Source of the DNA: Pseudomonas sp. MN1F
Lineage (GTDB): Bacteria > Pseudomonadota > Gammaproteobacteria > Pseudomonadales > Pseudomonadaceae
NCBI RefSeq assembly: GCF_009391885.1
Contig: NZ_VZII01000003.1
Coordinates: 1 to 64,000 of the forward strand
Direction: 5' to 3'
Length of the DNA stretch: 64,000 nt
Of the stretch, positions 42,879 through 50,772 are shown piece after piece. Each line of letters opens with the position of its first letter. Positions within the stretch are counted from its first letter, which is position 1. The notes under the pieces were generated by a model. The model made no database searches, had not been told where the DNA came from, and was given only the letters and a program-made list of their open reading frames with translations. Position numbers and translations under genes: made by a program.

Positions 42879-44561
42879 GATGTCGCGCAACTCCCTGCGC
42901 AAAATCTTGCCCACCGGTGTCATGGGCAGCGACTCGCGCACCACGATGTGCTTGGGCACCTTGTAGCCGGTGAAGTTGGCCTTGCAGTAGGCCTTGAGGT
43001 CATCGATGCTCAGCCCACCCTCACGCGCCACCACAAACAGCTTTACCGCCTCGCCCGAACGCTCGTCCGGCACGCCGATGGCCGCGCAGTTGGCCACCTG
43101 CGGATGGCCCATCACCACATCCTCGATCTCGTTGGGGTACACATTGAACCCGGAGACGATGATCATGTCCTTCTTGCGGTCGACGATGCGGGTGAAGCCG
43201 TCCGGGTCGATCACCGCGATATCGCCGGTCTTGAACCAGCCCTCGGCATCCAGTGCCTGCGCCGTGGCCTCCGGTTGCTGCCAGTAACCCTTCATCACTT
43301 GCGGGCCCTTGATGCATAACTCGCCGCGCTCACCCAGTGGCTGTTCGTTGCCATCATCATCGATGACCTTGAACGCCGTGCCGGCCACCGGAATACCCAC
43401 CGTGCCCAGCCGCGCCAGCTGGCCGTAGGGGTTGGTACTGGCCACCGGCGAGGTTTCGGTCAGGCCGTAGCCCTCGACGATGCGGCAACCGGTGAGTTGC
43501 TCCCAGCGCTCGGCAGTGGCCTTGACCAGCGCAGTGCCACCGGAGTTGGTGACTTTCAGCGCTGAAAAGTCCAGCTGACGGAAGCCCGGGTGGTCCATCA
43601 GCGCGACGAACAGGGTGTTCAACCCCAACAGCGCCGAAAAACGCCACTTGCCCAACTCCTTGATGAAGCCGGGGATATCACGCGGGTTGGTGATCAGCAC
43701 GTTATGGTTGCCGGTGACCATCATGCACATGCAGTTCGCGGTGAAGGCATAGATGTGGTACAGCGGCAGCGGTGCAATCATCACCTCCTGGCCTTCCTTG
43801 ATCAGCCGCTGCCCGTCCGGACCGTGCTGGGAGAAGCAGGCCAGCACCTGCAGCATGTTGGCCACCAGGTTGCCGTGGGTGAGCATGGCCCCCTTGGCCA
43901 GGCCCGTGGTGCCGCCGGTGTACTGCAGCACGGCGATGTCATCGAGCGAGAGCGGCACCGGCTTGTGGGTCAGGCTGCGGCCTTGGCGCAATACCTGCTT
44001 GAACGGGATGGCCTGGGGCAGATGATAGGCCGGGACCATCTTCTTGACCTTGTCGACCACGGTATTGACCAGCCAGCCCTTGGCCGCTGGCAGCAGGTCG
44101 CCCATCTTCGCTTCGATCAGGTACTCGATGCCGGTATCGGGCAGCACCTCCTGCACGCGCTTGCCGAACATGTTCAGGTACACCAGGGCGCGGGCGCCGG
44201 CATCCTTGAACTGGTGACGCATTTCGCGCTCGGTGTACAGCGGGTTGGTGTTGACCACGATCAGCCCGGCGCGCAGGGCGCCGAACACGGCAATGGGGTA
44301 TTGCAGGACGTTGGGCATCTGCACCGCGATGCGGTCACCAGGTTTGAGGTCGGTGTGCTGCTGCAGCCAGGCAGCGAAGGCTGCCGAATGGCGCTCAAGC
44401 TCGGCGTAGCTCAGGGTCACGCCGAGGTTGCTGAACGCCGGGCGCTCGGCAAAGCGCTTGCAGGAGCGTTCGAACACCTCGACGACCGAGCTGTATGCGT
44501 GGATGTCGATGGTGGAAGGCACGCCCTCGGGGCGTTTGTCATTCCAGAAGTCGGCTTGCAT
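42873..44561 (-). CDS. fadD: Long-chain acyl-CoA synthetase (paralogue: FadD2-like)
   Basis: This 562-residue paralogue is the promoter-proximal gene of the fadD tandem and shares the same motifs: YTGGTTGLAKGAM, YGLTETSP and GDIAVIDPDGFTRIVDRKKDMIIVSGF. The start is ATG 44561 with GAGGAAC upstream. Differences lie mainly in the fatty-acid tunnel and N-terminus, suggesting different chain-length preference. Its stop overlaps the hairpin repeat that separates it from the second fadD. A divergent hydrolase gene begins 210 bp away. Confidence 0.92.
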   Translation of the reverse strand: MQADFWNDKRPEGVPSTIDIHAYSSVVEVFERSCKRFAERPAFSNLGVTLSYAELERHSAAFAAWLQQHTDLKPGDRIAVQMPNVLQYPIAVFGALRAGLIVVNTNPLYTEREMRHQFKDAGARALVYLNMFGKRVQEVLPDTGIEYLIEAKMGDLLPAAKGWLVNTVVDKVKKMVPAYHLPQAIPFKQVLRQGRSLTHKPVPLSLDDIAVLQYTGGTTGLAKGAMLTHGNLVANMLQVLACFSQHGPDGQRLIKEGQEVMIAPLPLYHIYAFTANCMCMMVTGNHNVLITNPRDIPGFIKELGKWRFSALLGLNTLFVALMDHPGFRQLDFSALKVTNSGGTALVKATAERWEQLTGCRIVEGYGLTETSPVASTNPYGQLARLGTVGIPVAGTAFKVIDDDGNEQPLGERGELCIKGPQVMKGYWQQPEATAQALDAEGWFKTGDIAVIDPDGFTRIVDRKKDMIIVSGFNVYPNEIEDVVMGHPQVANCAAIGVPDERSGEAVKLFVVAREGGLSIDDLKAYCKANFTGYKVPKHIVVRESLPMTPVGKILRRELRDIA

Positions 44562-44771
44562 TTATTATTGTTCCTCTGCCTGAGCTCGCACGGATTCCTT
44601 GCCCTGTTTGCCAGATGGCAAAAAGGCGTTGAACCGACGTTAGCAGGTAAGCCGGAGGTGGCATATACGCCAAGTGCCGCCATTAACATTGTGAATCTTA
44701 TTTGTGCCCTTCCTGCAATCGGACCGGTTATGCATACACTGTGCAGGTAACCTTCGCGCAAAGGATTCGCC

Positions 44772-45716
44772 ATGCCCCATGACGCCTTCTGGCTATCTGC
44801 CAGCGAGCATTGCAGGCTGTACGTGCACCAATGGCTGCCGGCCACACCGGTCAAGGCCGTGGTGCTGCTGGCGCATGGCATGGCCGAGCATGCCGGGCGC
44901 TACCAGCGCCTGGGCCAGGCCCTCAGCGATGCCGGCTACGCCCTGCTGGCACCGGACCTGCGCGGCCATGGGCGCACCGCCGAGCAGGGCAGCCTCGGCC
45001 TGTTCGCCCGGCAACATGGCTGGAATGCCGTGGTCAACGACCTTGGCCAGCTGGCCCAGCACATCGGCCAGCAGTTCCCTTGCACACCGTTGTTCCTGTT
45101 CGGCCACAGCATGGGCAGCTACATTGCCCAGGCCTACCTCATGCACCACAGCGCCAGTCTGCAAGGGGCGATCCTCAGCGGTTCAAACTTCCAGCCCGCT
45201 GCGCTGTACCGGGCGGCGCGCCTGATTGCACGCCTGGAGGCCTGGCGCCAGGGGCCACTGGGCAAGAGCGCGGTGATAGAATGGCTGTCGTTCGGTTCGT
45301 TCAACAACGCCTTCAAGCCCACCCGCACGGCGTTCGACTGGCTCAGCCGTGACCCGGCGGAAGTGGACAAGTATGTCAACGATCCACTGTGCGGCTTTCG
45401 CTGCAGCAACCAGCTGTGGCTCGATCTGCTGCAGGGGCTGGCGCAGATCAGCCAGGCGCACAACCTCGCGCAGATCGACCCGAACCTGCCCCTGCTGGTG
45501 ATTGGCGGGGAATGTGATCCGGTGAGTGCCGGCAAGCGTCTCACCCATCTGGCCGACGCCCTGCGCGCGACCGGCAATCGACATGTACAGCTGCGCGTCT
45601 ATCCTGAGGCACGCCACGAAGTACTCAACGAACTCAATCGCGACGAGGTCACCGCTGATATCCTCGCCTGGCTTGAGCAAGCGCTGGCCCTAGGCCGCCC
45701 TGCCCGCAGTGAATGA
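44772..45716 (+). CDS. Alpha/beta hydrolase, lysophospholipase/monoacylglycerol-lipase-like
   Basis: This 314-residue hydrolase (Hydrolase_4 type) has the nucleophile elbow GHSMGS, an acid in GGECDPVS and the catalytic histidine in EARHEVLNE. HGMAEHAGRY and PDLRGHGRT are typical of lysophospholipase/monoglyceride lipases. Free fatty acids it releases could feed the divergent FadD enzymes. The start is ATG 44772 with AAAGGA. It lies 33 bp before the MaoC-like gene, so both probably form an operon. Confidence 0.85.
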   Translation: MPHDAFWLSASEHCRLYVHQWLPATPVKAVVLLAHGMAEHAGRYQRLGQALSDAGYALLAPDLRGHGRTAEQGSLGLFARQHGWNAVVNDLGQLAQHIGQQFPCTPLFLFGHSMGSYIAQAYLMHHSASLQGAILSGSNFQPAALYRAARLIARLEAWRQGPLGKSAVIEWLSFGSFNNAFKPTRTAFDWLSRDPAEVDKYVNDPLCGFRCSNQLWLDLLQGLAQISQAHNLAQIDPNLPLLVIGGECDPVSAGKRLTHLADALRATGNRHVQLRVYPEARHEVLNELNRDEVTADILAWLEQALALGRPARSE

Positions 45717-45749
45717 TATCGGCCTCGTCCGCCCATCAAGGAAACGCTA

Positions 45750-46220
45750 ATGACCCAGGTCACCAACACGCCTTACGAAGCTTTGGAAGTCGGCCAGAAA
45801 GCCAGTTATGAAAAGTCTGTAGAAGAACGTGACATCCAGCTGTTCGCCGCGATGTCCGGTGACCACAACCCGGTGCACCTGGATGCCGAATTCGCCGCCA
45901 AGAGCATGTTCCGCGAGCGCATCGCCCACGGCATGTTCAGCGGCGCCCTGATCAGCGCCGCAGTGGCCTGCACCCTGCCTGGCCCTGGCACCATCTACCT
46001 GGGCCAGCAGATGAGCTTCCAGAAGCCGGTGAAGATCGGCGACACCCTGACCGTGCGCCTGGAAATCCTCGAGAAACTGCCGAAGTTCAAGGTGCGTATC
46101 GCCACCAACGTCTACAACCAGAACGATGAGCTGGTAGTCGAGGGCGTGGCCGAGATCCTCGCGCCGCGCAAGCAGCAGACCGTCGAGCTGGTATCGCCGC
46201 CAAACTTCGTCGCCAGCTGA
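45750..46220 (+). CDS. phaJ: (R)-specific enoyl-CoA hydratase (PhaJ1/MaoC-like)
   Basis: This 156-residue hot-dog-fold hydratase has the catalytic pair in FAAMSGDHNPVHLDAEFA (Asp and His) and IAHGMFSGAL. It converts trans-2-enoyl-CoA to (R)-3-hydroxyacyl-CoA, which can be polymerised to polyhydroxyalkanoate. Gene order next to the fadD tandem matches P. aeruginosa PhaJ1 (PA3302). The start is ATG 45750 with AAGGAAA. A REP-like hairpin follows. Confidence 0.87.
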   Translation: MTQVTNTPYEALEVGQKASYEKSVEERDIQLFAAMSGDHNPVHLDAEFAAKSMFRERIAHGMFSGALISAAVACTLPGPGTIYLGQQMSFQKPVKIGDTLTVRLEILEKLPKFKVRIATNVYNQNDELVVEGVAEILAPRKQQTVELVSPPNFVAS

Positions 46221-46234
46221 TATCGGTGCTGGAT

Positions 46235-46258
46235 TATTCGCGGGTTCACCCGCGAATA
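46235..46258. terminator. REP-like hairpin after the hydratase gene
   Basis: TATTCGCGGG-TTCA-CCCGCGAATA is a perfect 10-bp stem between convergent genes, containing the TTCGCGGG REP core. It probably ends both transcripts. Confidence 0.75.
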
Positions 46259-46272
46259 GCCCGGTAAAGCCT

Positions 46273-47511
46273 CTACATCAGTTCGCGCAAGCGCCGCTCG
46301 ATATGCCGCCGCTCCGGCTCCTGCCGGGTCAACTCCAGGGCCTGTTGCCAAGCCATCCGCGCCTCATCGGCATTCCCCAACTGCTGATGCATCTGCGCCC
46401 GCGCCGCATGAGCCAGGTGATACTCCCTGAGTTCCCCCGCCGCCAGAATCGCCTCCACCGCGTCCAGCCCCGCCTGCGGTCCATCGCGCTTGGCCAGCGC
46501 CACCGCCCGGTTGAGCGCCACCACGGCTGACGGCCAGTGCCGTTGCAGCACATCGTATAGCCCGACAATTTCCGCCCAGTCGGTCTCTTCAGCTGTCCCT
46601 GCCTCGGCATGCACCGCCGCGATCGCCGCCTGCACGGTGTAGGCACCAAAGGCCCGGCTGGCCAAGGCCAGGCGCACCAGCTCGCAGCCTTCGGCGATCT
46701 GCTCGCGGTCCCACAGGCTGCGGTCCTGCTGCTCAAGCAGCACCAGGTTGCCCTCGGCATCAGTGCGTGCGCGCTGCCGCGATGCCTGCAGCAGCATCAG
46801 TGCCAGCAAACCTACCGCTTCGGCGTCCGGCAGCAGCTGAACCAGCAGGCGCCCGAGGCGGATCGCTTCGTCACTCAGTTCCTGCTGCAGCAAGGCCTCG
46901 CCAGAGGACGCCGAATAGCCTTCGTTGAACACCAGGTAGATCACCCGCAGCACACTCTCCAGGCGCTCGGGCAGCTCATGCAGCTCCGGGACCTGATAAG
47001 GAATACCGGCATCGCGAATCTTGGCCTTGGCGCGGACGATGCGCTGGGCAATGGTCGCAGGGCTTTGCAGGAAAGCCCGGGCGATCTGCTCGGTAGTCAG
47101 GTCGCAGACTTCACGCAGGGTCAGCGGCACCTGGGCATCGGCCGCCAAGGCCGGGTGGCAACAGGTGAAAATCAGGCGCAGACGGTCATCGGCCAACAGT
47201 TCCTCTTCACTGGGGTCCTGCCCCTGGCCTTCGATCAGCATGATCAGGTCGGCCTGGGAGCGGTCAAAGCGGGCACGCCGGCGCACTGCGTCAATGGCCT
47301 TGAAACGCCCGGTCGAAACCAGCCAGGCGCGCGGATTGTCGGGGATGCCATCCCGCTGCCAGCGCTCGACGGCAATGAAGAAGGCATCGTGCAGGGCCTC
47401 CTCTGCCAGGTCGAAATCCCCCAGCAGGCGGATCAGCGTCGCCAGGATGCGCCGCGAATCCCGCCGGTACACGGCTTCGACTTCGGCACGGACCTGCGCC
47501 AGCTCCGTCAT
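46273..47511 (-). CDS. ECF42-type sigma factor with C-terminal extension
   Basis: This 412-residue extracytoplasmic-function sigma factor has region 2 (LIRLLGDFDLAEEALHDAFFIAVERWQRDGIPDNPRAWL) and region 4 (LTLREVCDLTTEQIARAFLQSPATIAQRIVRAKAKIRDAGI). An additional TPR-like C-terminal domain (about 200 residues, YDVLQRHWPSAVVALNRAVAL) is the ECF42 hallmark. There is no anti-sigma gene; ECF42 members instead sit with DGPF (YCII) proteins, as here. ATG 47511 overlaps the stop of the SRPBCC gene by one base. It is the last gene of a four-gene operon. Confidence 0.88.
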   Translation of the reverse strand: MTELAQVRAEVEAVYRRDSRRILATLIRLLGDFDLAEEALHDAFFIAVERWQRDGIPDNPRAWLVSTGRFKAIDAVRRRARFDRSQADLIMLIEGQGQDPSEEELLADDRLRLIFTCCHPALAADAQVPLTLREVCDLTTEQIARAFLQSPATIAQRIVRAKAKIRDAGIPYQVPELHELPERLESVLRVIYLVFNEGYSASSGEALLQQELSDEAIRLGRLLVQLLPDAEAVGLLALMLLQASRQRARTDAEGNLVLLEQQDRSLWDREQIAEGCELVRLALASRAFGAYTVQAAIAAVHAEAGTAEETDWAEIVGLYDVLQRHWPSAVVALNRAVALAKRDGPQAGLDAVEAILAAGELREYHLAHAARAQMHQQLGNADEARMAWQQALELTRQEPERRHIERRLRELM

Positions 47512-47996
47512 CAGTCAGGCATCCGCTGGGTCACCACCTCCACCAGGCGGTCCAGGCTCTCTCCCCAGCCCTGATGGAAACCCATTTCTTCATGGGCGCG
47601 GCTGTCGGCGGCATTCCAGTGCCAGGCACGGGCGGTGTAGCGGGTCTTGCCGTTTTCTTCGTCAAAACTGATCACTGCAGTCATGAAAGCCTTGTCCGAC
47701 GGCACCCAACCCGGCCCGAAGGCATCGGTGAACACCAACCGGCGCGGGGCGGCAATTTCCAGGAACACGCCCTGGGTCGGGTACTCGGAGCCATCCGGGG
47801 CACGCATGAGGGTACGGAAAAGGCCGCCGACCCACAGTTGCATTTCGCATTCCGGGGTGGTCATGCCGTGGGGCCTCCACCACTGCATCAGCCATTCAGG
47901 CTCGGTCCAGGCTCGGAACACCTTGGCAGGCGGGGCGTCGATCAAGCGGCTGATGGACAGTTCGTGCTGCGCGGGCGCGGGTTGGACAAGGGTCAT
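47511..47996 (-). CDS. SRPBCC (AHSA1-type) domain protein
   Basis: This 161-residue protein belongs to the START/Bet v1-like SRPBCC fold, AHSA1 branch. It has the pattern ISRLIDAPPAKVFRAWTEPEWLMQWWRPHGM and RLVFTDAFGPGW. It forms a small hydrophobic pocket; function unknown. The start is ATG 47996. It ends with TGATG overlapping the ECF42 gene, so translation is coupled. It is third in the operon SnoaL-like, YCII, SRPBCC, sigma. Confidence 0.85.
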   Translation of the reverse strand: MTLVQPAPAQHELSISRLIDAPPAKVFRAWTEPEWLMQWWRPHGMTTPECEMQLWVGGLFRTLMRAPDGSEYPTQGVFLEIAAPRRLVFTDAFGPGWVPSDKAFMTAVISFDEENGKTRYTARAWHWNAADSRAHEEMGFHQGWGESLDRLVEVVTQRMPD

Positions 47997-48017
47997 TCTT
48001 GTTGTTCTCCGTTGCAG

Positions 48018-48362
48018 TCAGGGTTGCAGATCGCGCACCGGCCGCACTTCCACGCTGCCGACTCGCGCCGCCGGAATGCCCTTGGCAATGTTCAGTGCCT
48101 CGTTGAGGTCACGGGCATCGACCAGGTAAAAGCCGGCGAGCTGCTCTTTGGTTTCGGCGAACGGGCCATCGGTGATACTCATTCGCCCGCCGCGCATGCG
48201 CACGGTGGTGGCGGTCTGCACGGTTTTCAGCGCCTCGGCCGCGATGATGCGCCCGGCGCTCTGCAGCGATTCGGCGTAAGCCATGCACTCGGCGTCTTCC
48301 GGGCTGTCGGGCAGGCTGTGCAGCAGCCCTTCGTCACAATAGACCAGGCACAGGTATTTCAT
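48018..48362 (-). CDS. YCII/DGPF domain protein
   Basis: This 114-residue protein (MKYLCLVYCDEGLLHSLPDS...) carries the DGPF motif as DGPFAETKEQLAGFYLVDARDLNEAL, the family that co-occurs with ECF42 sigma factors. YCII-fold proteins are ferredoxin-like, with an acid/histidine active site of unclear reaction. The start is ATG 48362. It is 21 bp upstream of the SRPBCC gene in the same operon. In ECF42 studies such proteins appear as regulon members, so a role in or under the sigma pathway is inferred. Confidence 0.9.
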   Translation of the reverse strand: MKYLCLVYCDEGLLHSLPDSPEDAECMAYAESLQSAGRIIAAEALKTVQTATTVRMRGGRMSITDGPFAETKEQLAGFYLVDARDLNEALNIAKGIPAARVGSVEVRPVRDLQP

Positions 48363-48405
48363 GGTCGTCTCCAGGCGTTGGCAACGTGCATTTGGCGATA
48401 GCCGA

Positions 48406-48831
48406 TCAAGGCTTGAGATCGAACAGTGCTTTCTGGGTTTGCATGTCGAAGGGTGCCGACCAGTGTTCGTGGATCACCTGCCACTGGCCACCGACCTTGC
48501 GATAGCCGACAGTGGCGCGCATGAAGCCGCACTGGCTCTCATCATCCCCCGGCCCGCAGCGGTTGAGCCAATGGGCAAGGGCCAGGTCGCCTTCGGCGTG
48601 CACGGTCAGTTGGGCGAGTTCGAAAACCATGGGCCCGGTACACAGGTTCATGCACATTTCCCAATGCGCCTGGTAGGCGGCCTTGCCCTTGAACTGCAGT
48701 GACTGGATGGCGTCGAAGGCGACGATGTCGTCGGCGTAGGGCGCGGTGATAGCGGGGATATCACGGTCACGCACGGCCTGCATCCAGCGTTCGACAAGCT
48801 GACGGATTTCGTTTTCGGCTGCCGTGTTCAT
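48406..48831 (-). CDS. SnoaL/NTF2-like protein
   Basis: This 141-residue cone-shaped NTF2-fold protein (SgcJ/EcaC or SnoaL-like) starts AAENEIRQLVERWMQAVRDRDIPAITAPYADDIVAFDAI. It ends YRKVGGQWQVIHEHWSAPFDM. It is the first gene of the ECF42 operon, ATG 48831 behind GGAGG. A candidate ECF42 promoter lies upstream at 48896-48922. Members bind small hydrophobic ligands or act as isomerases; the role here is unknown. Confidence 0.85.
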   Translation of the reverse strand: MNTAAENEIRQLVERWMQAVRDRDIPAITAPYADDIVAFDAIQSLQFKGKAAYQAHWEMCMNLCTGPMVFELAQLTVHAEGDLALAHWLNRCGPGDDESQCGFMRATVGYRKVGGQWQVIHEHWSAPFDMQTQKALFDLKP

Positions 48832-48895
48832 CGGGTGTTCCTCCGATCGTTCGTAAGCATTTCAATACAAGGTTGTCTTGTATCTTCAGCTTTTG

Positions 48896-48922
48896 GTCGA
48901 ACGGTAGTCGCCAAGATCGACA
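48896..48922 (-). promoter_or_regulatory. Candidate ECF42-dependent promoter
   Basis: On the - strand TGTCGA (48917-48922) is followed after 17 bases by CGAC (48896-48899). This matches the -35 TGTCGA and -10 CG[A/T]C pattern I recall for ECF42 sigma factors. It lies 65 bp upstream of the first operon gene, predicting autoregulation. Not tested against chance occurrence. Confidence 0.55.
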
Positions 48923-48933
48923 ACCTGCCGGAA

Positions 48934-49410
48934 TTATTTGCGCAGCAGGGGAATCCAGATTTCCATGACCGCATGGTCGTCGGCAGGATCGAACCCGGCC
49001 GGGTAGCGCTCGAACAGGGGCGCATCGGCCTGCTCTTCACCCGACTGCGGCAACCACTGGAAAATGCCATCGAAAGTCGCCTTCAGGCGCTGCAAGCTGC
49101 CATGGTGCTCGAACACTGCATAATGCTGCGGGGCCAGCGCCATGGTACTGAACCCGTCAGGCAGGGGTTGGCCCGCGTTGACTGCCACAGCCGCCAGATA
49201 GTCGAAGCCGCCCTGCGCGTCGGGGTTATAGCAGACCCCATAACTGTCATGATCGCGCTGCCCGGGCACATGCCCAAGGTGCGGCGCGAAGCGTTGCCAG
49301 AGCAAGGGCAACCCGCTCAGGTCGCCCATGCTGAAACGTTCGGCGAAACCGGCCAGGTTGAGCTTACGGCCGTCTTCGTAACGCGCTGGGGAAATGGGTT
49401 GCAGGGTCAT
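48934..49410 (-). CDS. GyrI-like small-molecule binding protein
   Basis: This 158-residue protein has the AraC-effector-binding/GyrI-like fold (PF06445). Marks are GFAERFSMGDLSGLPLLWQRFAPHLGHV, DYLAAVAV and HYAVFEHHGSLQRLKATFDGIFQWLPQSG. The C-terminus EIWIPLL is the family end. It is free-standing, without a DNA-binding domain, like GyrI/SbmC or drug-binding relatives. It lies 9 bp after the LysE-type gene, so both are one operon. It lies just upstream of the ECF42 promoter. The ligand is unknown. Confidence 0.82.
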   Translation of the reverse strand: MTLQPISPARYEDGRKLNLAGFAERFSMGDLSGLPLLWQRFAPHLGHVPGQRDHDSYGVCYNPDAQGGFDYLAAVAVNAGQPLPDGFSTMALAPQHYAVFEHHGSLQRLKATFDGIFQWLPQSGEEQADAPLFERYPAGFDPADDHAVMEIWIPLLRK

Positions 49411-49419
49411 GACTTTGCC

Positions 49420-50067
49420 TCAGGTGAGCGGTGGGCTGGCGAGAATGAATTCACGGTAGCCCGAAATGATCACGTACACCGCGAAATAGCAGAATATCGC
49501 CGCTGACAGCAGGTATGACCAAGTCAGCAGGCGGTCCCCCAGCAAGCGCCCGCCTTGGCTGGCGATGCCGCACAAGCTCATGCACCAGACCAGCCCGGCG
49601 GCGAAGAAACCGCCCAGGAACAGCCCGGCATCCAGCGCGCTGCCACCACCGGAGCGAGCTATCAGTACGCCACCGACCGCAGCGAACCAGAGGATGGCGC
49701 TGGGCGACGACATGGCCAGGAAGATGCCCCGCAGAAACTCGCGCCAGCCCGACTCCACCACCACCTCCGCACTGGCTTCCATATGCCCGCCCCTCCAGGC
49801 GGCCAGCAGCATCTTGATCGCGAACCACACCAGCAACGCTGAACCGCCAAGCCACAGGGCCCAGCGCACACCTTCGAACTGCAGCAACACGGTCATGCCG
49901 GCGAGCGCCGCGATGGCGTAGACCAGGTCGCCTACGCAGGTCCCCAGGCCGAGCCAGAAACCCTGGAGGAAGCCACGCTGCATGGCCAGTGTGATCATGG
50001 CGATGTTGGCCACCCCGATGTCGAGGCACAGGGACAGGCTGAGAAGAAAACCGTTGGAAAAAGGCAT
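49420..50067 (-). CDS. LysE-family translocator
   Basis: This 215-residue inner-membrane exporter has six predicted helices and the LysE/RhtB opening FLLSLSLCLDIGVANIAMITLAMQRGFLQGFWLGLGTCVGDLVY. The family loop with acidic residue and a proline-bearing stretch (AMSSPSAILWFAAVGGVL) is present. The start is ATG 50067. Members export amino acids or small amines; the substrate is not readable. It is in one operon with the GyrI-like gene. Confidence 0.85.
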   Translation of the reverse strand: MPFSNGFLLSLSLCLDIGVANIAMITLAMQRGFLQGFWLGLGTCVGDLVYAIAALAGMTVLLQFEGVRWALWLGGSALLVWFAIKMLLAAWRGGHMEASAEVVVESGWREFLRGIFLAMSSPSAILWFAAVGGVLIARSGGGSALDAGLFLGGFFAAGLVWCMSLCGIASQGGRLLGDRLLTWSYLLSAAIFCYFAVYVIISGYREFILASPPLT

Positions 50068-50141
50068 TGAACACTCGTAGTCGGGGCAATCAGGCGCGCT
50101 AGAGCCTGCCACGAGTGGTTATGGGATGGAAGGGTAATCGA

Positions 50142-50474
50142 TCAGGCCAGCGCTGCTTGCTCGAACACCTCATCCGCCCACTGGTTAAGACTTTTACCGG
50201 CAGCGCGGGCGGCAACGCTGGCTGCCGCATGCACCTCTGGACGGATGCGCAGCATGACCTTGCCTGAAGCAGGTTTTTCCGGGGTAATGCCTTGCTCCGC
50301 GCAATCGGCCAGATAGTCCTCCAGCGCATCCCTGAAAGCTTCATGAAGCTCAGGCACCGAGCTTGCGTGAAAACTGATGATGTCGCGCATGCCCAGCACA
50401 CGGCCAACAAAAATGTCGTCACGCTCATCGTATTCGATACGGGCCGCGTAGCCCTTGTAACGCATGCAACTCAT
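50142..50474 (-). CDS. hicB: HicB antitoxin
   Basis: This 110-residue antitoxin has the partial RNase-H-like HicB domain (YKGYAARIEYDERDDIFVGRVLGMRDIISFHASSVPELHEAFRDAL). A C-terminal ribbon-helix-helix follows (KVMLRIRPEVHAAASVAARAAGKSLNQWADEVF) for DNA binding. The start is ATG 50474 behind GGAG, overlapping the toxin stop by 4 bp. With HicA it should repress the operon through the palindrome at 50733-50753. Confidence 0.92.
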   Translation of the reverse strand: MSCMRYKGYAARIEYDERDDIFVGRVLGMRDIISFHASSVPELHEAFRDALEDYLADCAEQGITPEKPASGKVMLRIRPEVHAAASVAARAAGKSLNQWADEVFEQAALA

Positions 50475-50725
50475 AGGCTGACTCCTGCCCGCAGCAAGAA
50501 TTCGCGGGCTTCTTCAATCTGATACCGTTTGGCTTCCTTGCCAGGATGGGGGCGATGACACCTCCAAGTCTGGCCGCCAAGCACCAGCTTGACCCTGGAG
50601 CCTTGCCGCTCCAGTACTTGCCCGCCAAGGTGAAGCACCAGGGCTTCGACCTCGGAAAACGCCAAAGAGGCCGTGGTGGGCGTCCTGAAGAGAGCGTCGT
50701 AGATTTTGCGGTATCGAGTGTTCAT
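50471..50725 (-). CDS. hicA: HicA mRNA interferase toxin
   Basis: This 84-residue toxin of the HicA dsRBD-like fold has the catalytic histidine in RCHRPHPGKEAKRYQ, with GSRVKLVLGGQTWR before it. ATG 50725 is first in the hicAB operon, with the ATGA overlap to hicB. HicA cleaves mRNA and tmRNA when HicB is degraded. Length is on the long side for HicA (usually 55-90). It looks intact. Confidence 0.9.
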   Translation of the reverse strand: MNTRYRKIYDALFRTPTTASLAFSEVEALVLHLGGQVLERQGSRVKLVLGGQTWRCHRPHPGKEAKRYQIEEAREFLLRAGVSL

Positions 50726-50732
50726 CGGAAAA

Positions 50733-50753
50733 TGCTATCAAATTAAGATAGCA
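50733..50753. promoter_or_regulatory. Palindromic operator upstream of hicAB
   Basis: TGCTATC (50733-50739) and GATAGCA (50747-50753) are perfect 7-bp inverted arms with a 7-bp AT spacer. They start 8 bp before the hicA start codon, covering the core promoter. This is the likely site for HicB. Confidence 0.65.
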
Positions 50754-50772
50754 CTTTTTCCCCGATACTCAT

